From Eubacterium sp. AF22-8LB (lineage in GTDB: Bacteria > Bacillota_I > Bacilli_A > Erysipelotrichales > Erysipelotrichaceae), in NCBI RefSeq assembly GCF_003458715.1, contig NZ_QRVI01000003.1, positions 56,907 through 120,906 on the forward strand: a stretch of 64,000 nucleotides of DNA, written 5' to 3'. A program made the translations under genes and the position numbers. A model generated the notes under the pieces. The model did not search any database. It was not told the origin of the DNA and saw only the letters and a program-made list of their open reading frames with translations. This document shows positions 52,297 through 59,671 of the stretch, one piece after another. Position 1 is the stretch's first letter, and every line of letters begins with the position of its first letter.

Positions 52297-53466
52297 ATGA
52301 CTTATGAAGATGTGATTGAATTTTGTGAAGAACAAGACGTACGATTTATTCGTCTTTCTTACTTTGACATTTATGGTATACAAAAAAATGTATCGGTTTT
52401 ACCATCCGAATTAAAACGTGCCTTTACAGAAGGGATTAGCTTTGATGCGAGTGCCATCGATGGCTTTTTAGATGAAGTGAATAGTGATCTATTTTTATAT
52501 CCCGATCCAAACACTATGAGTATCTTGCCATGGCGCAGTATGGATGGCAGTGTTATTCGTATGTATTGTGATATTAAATATCCGGATGGAACGCCATTTG
52601 AAAGGGATGTGCGTTATATATTAAAGAAAGCAGTCAATAAAGCGAAAGAGATGGGAATCAGTGTCAATTTTGGTTCGGAATTCGAATTCTATTTATTTAA
52701 GCAGGATGAAAATGGAGAGAATACTTATATTCCATTGGATCAGGCGGGTTATATGGATATTGCGCCTTTGGATAAGGGGGAAAATGTTCGTAGAGAAATT
52801 TGTTTGACTTTATCTGAAATGGGTATTGATCCGGAGGTTTCGCATCATGAGATGGGGCATGGTCAAAATGAAATTGATTTTCGTTATTCGAGTGCTTTAC
52901 AGGCAGCGGATAATGCGGCTACTTTTAAATGGGTCGTACAAGCGATTGCGAATATGCAGGGCTTGGTTGCGGATTTTTCACCAAAACCGATTAATGATCA
53001 GCCGGGTAATGGTATGCATATTAATATGAGTGTTGAAAACCATGAAGAGTTGATGATGCCTTTTATGGCGGGTATCTTAAATCGTACTGAGGAGATGACT
53101 TTGTTTCTAAATCCGATAAAAGATTCATATAAACGATTAGGTAAGGATAAGGCGCCACAATATATTTCGTGGTCCTACCAAAATCGAAATCAATTGATTC
53201 GTATTCCGGCAACGCATAGTACGAGTCGTATTGAATTAAGAAGTCCGGATTGTAGCTGTAATATTTATTTGGCCTATGCCCTTTTGATTTGTGCGGGTCT
53301 TGAAGGGATTGAAAAGAAATTGGAAACAATTCCATGTACGGATGTTACGACGAATGATTTGAAAAGACTTCCTCAGGACTTAAAAGAGGCAAAAAGAAAA
53401 GCTAGTGAATCTGAGTGGTTAAGAAATATTTTAGGAAAAGATGTAGTGGATATCTATGTTGGGTAA
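52297..53466 (+). CDS. Short type I glutamine synthetase-like protein
   Basis: 389 residues from ATG 52297 (GAGGTG at 52285-52290), against about 440-470 for GSI. The N-terminal beta-grasp domain and active-site motifs are kept: FGSEFEFYLF, EVSHHEMGHGQNEIDF, PGNGMHINMS, NRNQLIRIPA and RIELRSPD. The segment before the last helices and the final 25-30 residues (where GSI has its C-terminal helix with RxxxxPWE) are missing. It may be an active compact synthetase or a GS-like regulator. It is followed by the ANTAR gene and is divergent from true glnA. Confidence 0.87.
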   Translation: MTYEDVIEFCEEQDVRFIRLSYFDIYGIQKNVSVLPSELKRAFTEGISFDASAIDGFLDEVNSDLFLYPDPNTMSILPWRSMDGSVIRMYCDIKYPDGTPFERDVRYILKKAVNKAKEMGISVNFGSEFEFYLFKQDENGENTYIPLDQAGYMDIAPLDKGENVRREICLTLSEMGIDPEVSHHEMGHGQNEIDFRYSSALQAADNAATFKWVVQAIANMQGLVADFSPKPINDQPGNGMHINMSVENHEELMMPFMAGILNRTEEMTLFLNPIKDSYKRLGKDKAPQYISWSYQNRNQLIRIPATHSTSRIELRSPDCSCNIYLAYALLICAGLEGIEKKLETIPCTDVTTNDLKRLPQDLKEAKRKASESEWLRNILGKDVVDIYVG

Positions 53467-53472
53467 TGGCTT

Positions 53473-54030
53473 ATGGAGGTTAATAAAGTTTTAGTGCTTG
53501 GAAATGAGAATTTCTTAACTTTATTAAAGAATACTGCCCACATGCATTATGTGCTTTCATCAACGCATAATGATGCCTTAAATAAGCTAAGAGAGACTCA
53601 ATTTGATTATGTGGTTATATTGTATACGGGAAATAGTGCTATTTTAAATTTTGCGAAAAGTATCGCAATCACAAGGAATATGGGTGTTTGTCTAATTTGT
53701 AAAAAGGATATTTATGATCAAGTTTTATATCAATGTAAAGATAGTGGTATAATAGTTTTGTCGTATCCCATCAAGAAGGAGGTATTGCTTCAGGCTCTAC
53801 TTGTCTTGAAAAGTATGCAAGAGAAGATTTTGAAGTATGAAAAGAAAATTACAAGCTTAGAGCAGAAATATTTGGAGTTGAAAATGGTGGATCATTGTAA
53901 GCTGATTTTGATTTCGAATTATCATTGGAGCGAGGAAAAGGCGCATCACTATATTGAAAAAATGGCGATGGAGCAAAATAAAACGAAGTTCTTGGTGGCA
54001 AAGGAATTGTTAGAGGAGTTTTCACAATGA
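53473..54030 (+). CDS. ANTAR-domain RNA-binding antiterminator
   Basis: 185 residues. The N-terminal 115 form a receiver-like fold without the canonical Asp phosphorylation site (the usual LxDxxLP region reads YVVILYTGN). A coiled linker (EKILKYEKKITSLEQKYLEL) leads to a C-terminal ANTAR three-helix domain: DHCKLILISNYHWSEEKAHHYIEK and TKFLVAKELLEEF. ANTAR proteins bind tandem hexaloop hairpins in mRNA leaders and stop termination. It lies 6 nt after the GS-like gene and one divergent promoter from the glnA attenuator, its likely target; a homologous NitR/GlnR-type regulator is known in clostridia. Confidence 0.85.
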   Translation: MEVNKVLVLGNENFLTLLKNTAHMHYVLSSTHNDALNKLRETQFDYVVILYTGNSAILNFAKSIAITRNMGVCLICKKDIYDQVLYQCKDSGIIVLSYPIKKEVLLQALLVLKSMQEKILKYEKKITSLEQKYLELKMVDHCKLILISNYHWSEEKAHHYIEKMAMEQNKTKFLVAKELLEEFSQ

Positions 54031-54512
54031 AAAAGATTCAAAAAACAAATGCAATGCGTTTTCTAGATCAGCATAAGGTGGATTATGTAGCGCATACGTA
54101 TGATCATAAAGAGGGGGATCCAGTGGATGGTGTGCATGTTGCGAATATGTTACATCAGCCAGTGGATGCGGTGTATAAGACATTAGTTACACAGGCAAAC
54201 ACAAAAGAATTTTTGGTGTATATGCTTCCAGTGGAAAGGGAACTGGATTTAAAGAAGTGTGCAAAAGTAGCAGGAGTCAAATCGTGTGAGATGATCCATG
54301 TGAAGGATATTAATAAGATTACGGGTTATATTCGTGGCGGTTGTTCTCCTTTAGGGATGAAGAAGCAGTTTCGCACCTTTATGTATGAGGATGCATTAAA
54401 TCAGGATAAGATCTATTTTAGTGCAGGTAAGATTGGTATGCAGATTGAAATGGATCCCAAGACATTGATGGATTTAATTCAAGTGCAAGCTGTAGATATC
54501 ATAAAGGAGTAA
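54027..54512 (+). CDS. ybaK: YbaK/EbsC-type Cys-tRNA(Pro) deacylase
   Basis: 161 residues. The family hydrolyses Cys-tRNA(Pro) made by mistake by ProRS. Signatures: DAVYKTLVT, KKCAKVAGVKSCEMI, YIRGGCSPLGMKKQF. It overlaps the ANTAR gene by 4 nt (ATGA) and so shares its transcript, with no functional link to nitrogen control apparent. Confidence 0.93.
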   Translation: MKKIQKTNAMRFLDQHKVDYVAHTYDHKEGDPVDGVHVANMLHQPVDAVYKTLVTQANTKEFLVYMLPVERELDLKKCAKVAGVKSCEMIHVKDINKITGYIRGGCSPLGMKKQFRTFMYEDALNQDKIYFSAGKIGMQIEMDPKTLMDLIQVQAVDIIKE

Positions 54513-54518
54513 CATAGT

Positions 54519-55820
54519 ATGTGGGCAAATGAGAGTGTATTTTATCAAATCTATCCTTTTGGGGCTTGTGGAGCACCATTTGAAAATGATCATGTTTTAG
54601 AACATAGAATTCATAAGCTGGAGGAATTTATTCCACATTTAAAGAAATTAAAAGTGGATTGTATCCTATTGAATCCAATCTTTGAAAGTCGTACGCATGG
54701 TTATGATACAACGGATTTTAAAACATTAGATACAAGACTTGGCACCAATGAGGATTTAAAGGAAGTTGTAGATAAATTTCATGATAATGGTATTAAAATC
54801 ATTTTAGATGCCGTATTTAATCATGTGGGACGTGATTTCTTTGCGTTTCAGGATGTATTAGAGAAGAAGTGGGATTCGCCATATAAAGACTGGTTCTATA
54901 TTGATTTTAATGGAAACAATCACTACAATGATGGCTTCTGGTATCAGGATTGGGAAGGCAATGACATTTTAGTAAAGCTGAATCTTCAAAATCAAGATGT
55001 TGTGAATTACATTTTAAATGTAGTGGATTTTTGGAGAGAAGAATTTAAAATCGATGGTTTAAGATTAGATGTTGCGTATTGTCTAGATAAGAATTTCCTT
55101 CAAACATTACACAATCATGTTGATAGAGATTTCTTTTTACTTGGAGAAACGTTACATGGTGACTATAATCAGTGGATGAATGAGAACATGTTGGATTCGG
55201 TTACGAATTATGAGTGTTATAAAGGATTATATTCAAGTTTTAATTCATCAAACTTCTATGAAATTTTATATTCATTGAATCGTCAATTTGGCAAGGATCC
55301 ATGGTGTTTATATACAGGTAAGCATCTATTTAACTTTGTCGATAATCACGATGTAGAAAGAGTTGCATCGATTCTAGAGGATACAAACCAATTGCCTTTA
55401 ATTTATACGATGTTGTTTACTATGCCAGGTATTCCATGTATCTATTATGGCAGTGAATGGGGTATGGAAGGTAAAAAGAACTGGAATGATACCCAGCTTA
55501 GACCAGAAATCAAAGTGTTTGAGTGGAATGAGTTAACGGATATAATCAAAAAGTTAATCAACCTGAAACATCATCATTCAGCCTTATCCTATGGAGATTA
55601 TACACAGATTGGTATCACGAACACGGCTTGTATTTATCAAAGACAAGATGAAAAGGAATGTCTATGGATTTGTATGAATATGAAGAATGAAGCTCAAACA
55701 TTAGGTTTTAATGGAAATGGTAATTTTATCGATATTGAAACGAATGAAGAAGTACATATTGATAATGCACTTGAGTTCAAGCCTTATGAAATAAGAATAT
55801 TAAAAAGATCGAGCGATTAA
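54519..55820 (+). CDS. GH13 alpha-amylase-family enzyme (intracellular)
   Basis: 433 residues with no signal peptide, so cytoplasmic. All four GH13 regions are visible: DAVFNHVG (I), GLRLDVAYC with the Asp nucleophile (II), LGETLHGD with the Glu acid (III) and FVDNHDVER (IV). Short C-terminal domain. Members of this size act on maltooligosaccharides (neopullulanase/cyclomaltodextrinase-like or glucosidase-like); the start MWANESVFYQIYPFGACG is a cytoplasmic-type opening. AAGGAG precedes ATG. Ends at a strong terminator shared with the convergent AAA gene. Confidence 0.9.
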   Translation: MWANESVFYQIYPFGACGAPFENDHVLEHRIHKLEEFIPHLKKLKVDCILLNPIFESRTHGYDTTDFKTLDTRLGTNEDLKEVVDKFHDNGIKIILDAVFNHVGRDFFAFQDVLEKKWDSPYKDWFYIDFNGNNHYNDGFWYQDWEGNDILVKLNLQNQDVVNYILNVVDFWREEFKIDGLRLDVAYCLDKNFLQTLHNHVDRDFFLLGETLHGDYNQWMNENMLDSVTNYECYKGLYSSFNSSNFYEILYSLNRQFGKDPWCLYTGKHLFNFVDNHDVERVASILEDTNQLPLIYTMLFTMPGIPCIYYGSEWGMEGKKNWNDTQLRPEIKVFEWNELTDIIKKLINLKHHHSALSYGDYTQIGITNTACIYQRQDEKECLWICMNMKNEAQTLGFNGNGNFIDIETNEEVHIDNALEFKPYEIRILKRSSD

Positions 55821-55832
55821 AGTCGCTCGATT
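55809..55832. terminator. Bidirectional terminator between convergent genes
   Basis: Perfect 9-bp repeat ATCGAGCGA (55809-55817) / TCGCTCGAT (55824-55832), 6-nt loop, T/A-rich flanks. Confidence 0.88.
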
Positions 55833-57367
55833 TTGCATATGTGTTTTCTTGTTTTTTTGTCGTACGTAATTCCGACGAGTAATAAGTTGTCTTTGTATTT
55901 TTCTAAAACAGATGGATACTTTTTTTCTTTGATTTGTGCAATAGCTGTATTTACATCTTGGTTCCATTTTAATTCAACTAATATGGCTGGCTTATCTGTT
56001 TTAGGAATGAAGGCTAGATCCGCAAATCCTTTACCGGTTGGTAGTTCTCGAATCACAGTATAGTGATCTCTTGCGGCATAGTAGGCAAGATCAATTGTAT
56101 AGCTTAAAGCATTTTCATCATTATATTGAATGTGGCTGGTTTCTAGATGGGCTTGTTCAATATAATCAGCTACTTTTGTTTCATTCATATTAAACGTAGC
56201 ATCTAATAAGTTTCGTGAATTTTGAATGGCTTTAGTGGTCGCGTTCCAATCTGAATTTTTAATGGATGTAAAGAATGAGTCCATGACTTCTTTATTTGGA
56301 ATGTAGCATGTTTGATCTTTTTGGTTGTATCCCAAATATCCTAAATGAATCAGTAATGTAAGAACATCATCTTTTGAACCAAATGTGGACATATCGTTTT
56401 CAAATGAAGATGTGTCGATATATACTTCTTTTCTTGCCAGCATTTGAATAATATTGTCTTTTAGTCCATCAAAGTTTAAATCGATATATATTTTTAAAGC
56501 TTCAAAAGATTCGGTTTTAGTCCAATAATTTGAAAAATCATGTTTTGAAATAGCTGCAACTACAGATCTTGGCGAAAAAGTTGAAATGGTATCTGTCATA
56601 TGGTACCCATCATACCAATCTTTCATTTTTTGATAATCTACATTGTGTTTTTGACATAAATTCGATACTTCTTTTTCGGTAAATCCCATGTAGTTTGCCA
56701 GTGGCTTTGATTGTGTCATAGATATTTCATCAAACATATTTAAGGCACTGTGAGTTCCGTATTTTTTGATTGGTAATATTCCTGTCATGTAACACATTTC
56801 AATATAATTCTTATCTTTTAAAAGGCTCCTTAAGAAATCTAAATATGCTTCTTGTGCAGTTTTGTCTTCTTTGAATTCTCTAAAGATACAATCCCATTCA
56901 TCAATAATAAAGATAAATTTGTTTTTTGTATACGCATAGACTTCATTGAATGCATCAATGATTCCGGTTTCAGTTATGACATCTTTAAATTCAAATTTCA
57001 AGTCTTTTAAAATCATTCGATTGATTTTCACAAGCATTTCATCAATTGAATTTGTGGTACTTAAAAAGTCTTGTATGTTTAAATGAATCACATTGTGCTT
57101 GTTTAAATGTTCAAGAAAAGAAGGACAGTGATTGATATTTAATGTATTAAACAAGTCTTTTGAATTTGTACCCTTTGAATAATAAGCTACCAACATATTC
57201 GCATCTGTACTTTTCCCGAATCGTCTTGGTCGAGATACACAGATACAATTGTTTTCAGTGTTGATAATCTGATTTGTGTATTCAATCAATAATGATTTAT
57301 CTACAAAAATGGGACTGTTGCACAATCTTTCATATCGATTACTATCTGGATTTAAATAAATGCCCAT
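55817..57367 (-). CDS. AAA-ATPase-like / DUF1703 protein with C-terminal PD-(D/E)XK nuclease-like domain
   Basis: 516 residues. The N-terminal AAA-ATPase-like domain has a P-loop variant RPRRFGKST (about 47-55) and FIFIIDEWD as a Walker B-like strand. The C-terminal DUF1703 region has FADLAFIP and ILVELKWNQD, the D...ExK order of PD-(D/E)XK nucleases. Such proteins are abundant in gut Bacillota and Bacteroidota, often in many copies, and their function is unproven. It is read toward the GH13 gene and divergent from the glycosidase-like gene. Could be mobile-element or defence related. Confidence 0.88.
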   Translation of the reverse strand: MGIYLNPDSNRYERLCNSPIFVDKSLLIEYTNQIINTENNCICVSRPRRFGKSTDANMLVAYYSKGTNSKDLFNTLNINHCPSFLEHLNKHNVIHLNIQDFLSTTNSIDEMLVKINRMILKDLKFEFKDVITETGIIDAFNEVYAYTKNKFIFIIDEWDCIFREFKEDKTAQEAYLDFLRSLLKDKNYIEMCYMTGILPIKKYGTHSALNMFDEISMTQSKPLANYMGFTEKEVSNLCQKHNVDYQKMKDWYDGYHMTDTISTFSPRSVVAAISKHDFSNYWTKTESFEALKIYIDLNFDGLKDNIIQMLARKEVYIDTSSFENDMSTFGSKDDVLTLLIHLGYLGYNQKDQTCYIPNKEVMDSFFTSIKNSDWNATTKAIQNSRNLLDATFNMNETKVADYIEQAHLETSHIQYNDENALSYTIDLAYYAARDHYTVIRELPTGKGFADLAFIPKTDKPAILVELKWNQDVNTAIAQIKEKKYPSVLEKYKDNLLLVGITYDKKTRKHICKIERL

Positions 57368-57390
57368 AGTTGCACCAACTTTCTTAAAAT

Positions 57391-57417
57391 ATTATAACAT
57401 ATTTATTGTGTTATAAT
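57391..57417. promoter_or_regulatory. Back-to-back divergent extended -10 promoters
   Basis: TGTTATAAT on the forward strand (57409-57417) and the same sequence on the reverse strand (complement at 57391-57399) form an inverted repeat with a 9-nt centre. The forward copy serves the glycosidase-like gene, the reverse copy the AAA gene. The two promoters overlap and cannot be used together. Confidence 0.55.
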
Positions 57418-57442
57418 TAAAAAGACATTGAGGTATTTGTAT

Positions 57443-59167
57443 ATGGAAAATTGGATACGTAATCATGATTCGTTTTATATAACGAAGGATGATCAAAAAA
57501 TAAATTTTAGGGATGATTTCATTTCATCCGAAGAAAGAGTGACTGGCTTAGGTAAGGGTACTTATAATACGTATAAGTATTTTGATACATATATTTGGAA
57601 AGAAAATAGTACGAATCATTATTATTTTGAGTGGATTCCCAAAGTGGATGAGAATATTAAAGAGGTTCATTTTCCAGATAGTTTTGTGTGTGAAGATAAG
57701 GATGGGTATTCAACCATTCCTTATATGCAGGGGTTATTGATTCCGAATAGATATGATTATGATTATAGTCATATTGCCTTTGATGGTCAGTTTACAAGTT
57801 GTGCGGCCTATATGCCTTGGCTTAGTCAAACCAATAATGGAAAAGGGTATATCGCAATCAATGAAACGCCTTGGGATTCTAAATATACAATTGATCATGA
57901 TGACAAGGGAACTCGACTTCAATTTGTGTGGTTAACAAGTTTAGGTAAGATGCGATATAAGCGTGTTGTACGATATTCTTTTGAAAGTAATATGGATTAT
58001 AATCGTGCATGTAAGGTGTATCGTGATTATGTTAAAGAGAGTGGTTTGTTTAAGTCTTTAAAGGAGAAGGAAGTAAATCTTCATAAAATATCAGATCTTC
58101 AACAGTGTGCTGTTGTACATACGGGTATTAAGGCGCATACGGAAAAGGATTCACGTTTTTATAGTGGGCAAGAGGATGTGATTCATTCTTTTGATTCGGT
58201 AAAAGAGATGATTCAAAGGCTTCATGAATTAGGTTCAAACAAACTGTATCTTCATTTGGATGGCTGGGGAGATCCTGGCTACGACAATTGTCATCCGGAT
58301 TATTTGCCTGCATGTATAAAAGCTGGTGGCTGGGCTGGTTTAAAGAATTTACAGGATAGTTTAAGTTCTCAAAATGATTTATTTGGTTTACATGATCAGT
58401 ATCGTGATTATTACTATACGGCTAAAACACATAATGAAAATGAAGCTATTCAATTAGAGGATGGTGTAGTGTATGAGCATGCCAATTGGGCTGGGGGAAG
58501 ACAGAACTACTTGTGTGCAAGTCTTGCACCGAAGTATGTAAAACGTAACTACACTGAAATCTTAAACCATATCAACTTGGATTGCGTGTATTTGGATGTA
58601 TTTTCTTGTAATGAAATGGATGAGTGTTTTAATCCTGAACATTTGATGACAAGAAAAGAGTGTATGGAATATAGAAGGGCTTGTTTTCAATATATGATTT
58701 CAAAGGGAATCATTCCTTCAAGTGAAGAGTGTAGTGATTGGGCAATGCGAGAACTTGTATTTTCACATTATGGTCCTTATGAGTTTATGATGAAAGATGA
58801 AAATGCGAAAAGAATGGGTATACCTGTACCTTTATTTAATCTTGTATATCATGATTGTTTCATTTTGCCTTGGCCAATGGATAAAAAGCAAGAAGACTAC
58901 ATGTTGTATGCGTTACTGAATGGTGGTATTCCTTATGTGGTAAGAAATGCGCCTTATGATAATGTGGATGGTAATTTTGGAAGTGATGGTCTTTCGATTC
59001 AAGAATGTATAGATAGGGCTAATACAGTGTTAAAGTTCTATCAACTTGTAAAAAATGAAGAGATGCTAGAACATAGAATCATCAATGATCATGTTCAACA
59101 GACTACATTCAGTAATAATATCACAATCGACATCAACACAAAGGAGAATACGTATAGAATTTTATGA
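57443..59167 (+). CDS. Intracellular glycoside hydrolase-like protein (GH101/GH129/DUF5696-related)
   Basis: 574 residues from ATG 57443 (GAGGT at 57430-57434 precedes it; the TTG 57428 frame is less likely). No signal peptide. An N-terminal beta-rich region (1-215) precedes a catalytic-barrel-like region. LHLDGWGDPGYDN, LHDQYRDYYY, EHANWAGGRQNYLCAS, VYLDVFSCNEMDEC and SSEECSDWA look like the conserved motifs of the alpha-galactosidase/endo-GalNAcase-related clan, with Asp in YLDVF and Glu in SSEE as candidate catalytic residues. The substrate is unknown; host-glycan or alpha-linked oligosaccharide is possible. It overlaps the downstream lipoprotein gene (ATGA). Confidence 0.65.
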   Translation: MENWIRNHDSFYITKDDQKINFRDDFISSEERVTGLGKGTYNTYKYFDTYIWKENSTNHYYFEWIPKVDENIKEVHFPDSFVCEDKDGYSTIPYMQGLLIPNRYDYDYSHIAFDGQFTSCAAYMPWLSQTNNGKGYIAINETPWDSKYTIDHDDKGTRLQFVWLTSLGKMRYKRVVRYSFESNMDYNRACKVYRDYVKESGLFKSLKEKEVNLHKISDLQQCAVVHTGIKAHTEKDSRFYSGQEDVIHSFDSVKEMIQRLHELGSNKLYLHLDGWGDPGYDNCHPDYLPACIKAGGWAGLKNLQDSLSSQNDLFGLHDQYRDYYYTAKTHNENEAIQLEDGVVYEHANWAGGRQNYLCASLAPKYVKRNYTEILNHINLDCVYLDVFSCNEMDECFNPEHLMTRKECMEYRRACFQYMISKGIIPSSEECSDWAMRELVFSHYGPYEFMMKDENAKRMGIPVPLFNLVYHDCFILPWPMDKKQEDYMLYALLNGGIPYVVRNAPYDNVDGNFGSDGLSIQECIDRANTVLKFYQLVKNEEMLEHRIINDHVQQTTFSNNITIDINTKENTYRIL

Positions 59168-59454
59168 GAATATTCGTTTTAGTTTTATTATTATTAACGG
59201 GTTGTACACAAGCTCAACCTGAGCTTAGGCAAACAAAAGAAGTTCAAACTTCAATACCATATTCAGATGAGGAATTGATCAAAAGTGCAAATGATCAAAT
59301 AGAGGATGAAGCATATTATGTAGATGCGATTACAATGCAGTCGGATGGTGAAGTGTGGTTTTCATTAAAGAATAAAGATTTAAACAAGCAATATGTTTTC
59401 AAATATAAAGGTAATGAGTTGGTTTTAGACAGATTAGTAGATAATGTAGATTAA
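59164..59454 (+). CDS. Small lipoprotein
   Basis: 96 residues. Short signal peptide MRIFVLVLLLLTGC with lipobox LLTGC and an acidic extracellular part (SYSDEELIKSANDQIEDE region). Not recognised otherwise. Its ATG overlaps the stop codon of the glycosidase-like gene, implying coupled translation. Function unknown. Confidence 0.7.
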   Translation: MRIFVLVLLLLTGCTQAQPELRQTKEVQTSIPYSDEELIKSANDQIEDEAYYVDAITMQSDGEVWFSLKNKDLNKQYVFKYKGNELVLDRLVDNVD

Positions 59455-59459
59455 ATGTA

Positions 59460-59488
59460 TTGACTCAATATTTGAGATAACGTAAACT
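59460..59488 (+). promoter_or_regulatory. Promoter of the candidate small RNA
   Basis: TTGACT (59460-59465), 17-nt spacer, TAAACT (59483-59488). Confidence 0.5.
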
Positions 59489-59494
59489 TGATTT

Positions 59495-59565
59495 AGTGAT
59501 CGTTCTGTAGAAACTTGCGAAGCCTACAGGCGGGGAAGAACCTGCGGGTCTCTTCCTCTTTTTTT
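59495..59565 (+). ncRNA. Candidate 70-nt small RNA with two hairpins and a terminator
   Basis: After its promoter come CTGTAG...CTACAG (59505-59529), containing a nested CTT-GCG-AAG, and a strong 3' hairpin. The 3' hairpin pairs GGGGAAGA (59532-59539) with TCTTCCTC (59551-59558) and an inner ACC-TGCG-GGT, followed by seven T residues. GC content is higher than the flanks, no reading frame is present, and the next gene has its own promoter at 59615. Class unknown. Confidence 0.5.
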
Positions 59566-59614
59566 ATGAATTGTGTAAATTGGTTAGATTTTATTAAAAA
59601 ATAATTTCGTTTTA

Positions 59615-59644
59615 TTGACTGAATCTTGTGAAATAAAATATACT
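59615..59644 (+). promoter_or_regulatory. Promoter of the hybrid kinase gene
   Basis: TTGACT (59615-59620), 18-nt spacer, TATACT (59639-59644), before GGAG and ATG 59672. Confidence 0.65.
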
Positions 59645-59671
59645 ATTAACAAATGGATATGGAGAAATAAT

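Noticed and set aside
59495..59565. Glutamine (glnA/Downstream-peptide) or c-di-GMP riboswitch
   Set aside because: Lacks the core sequences of both classes, and no gene follows that would be regulated in cis before the next promoter.
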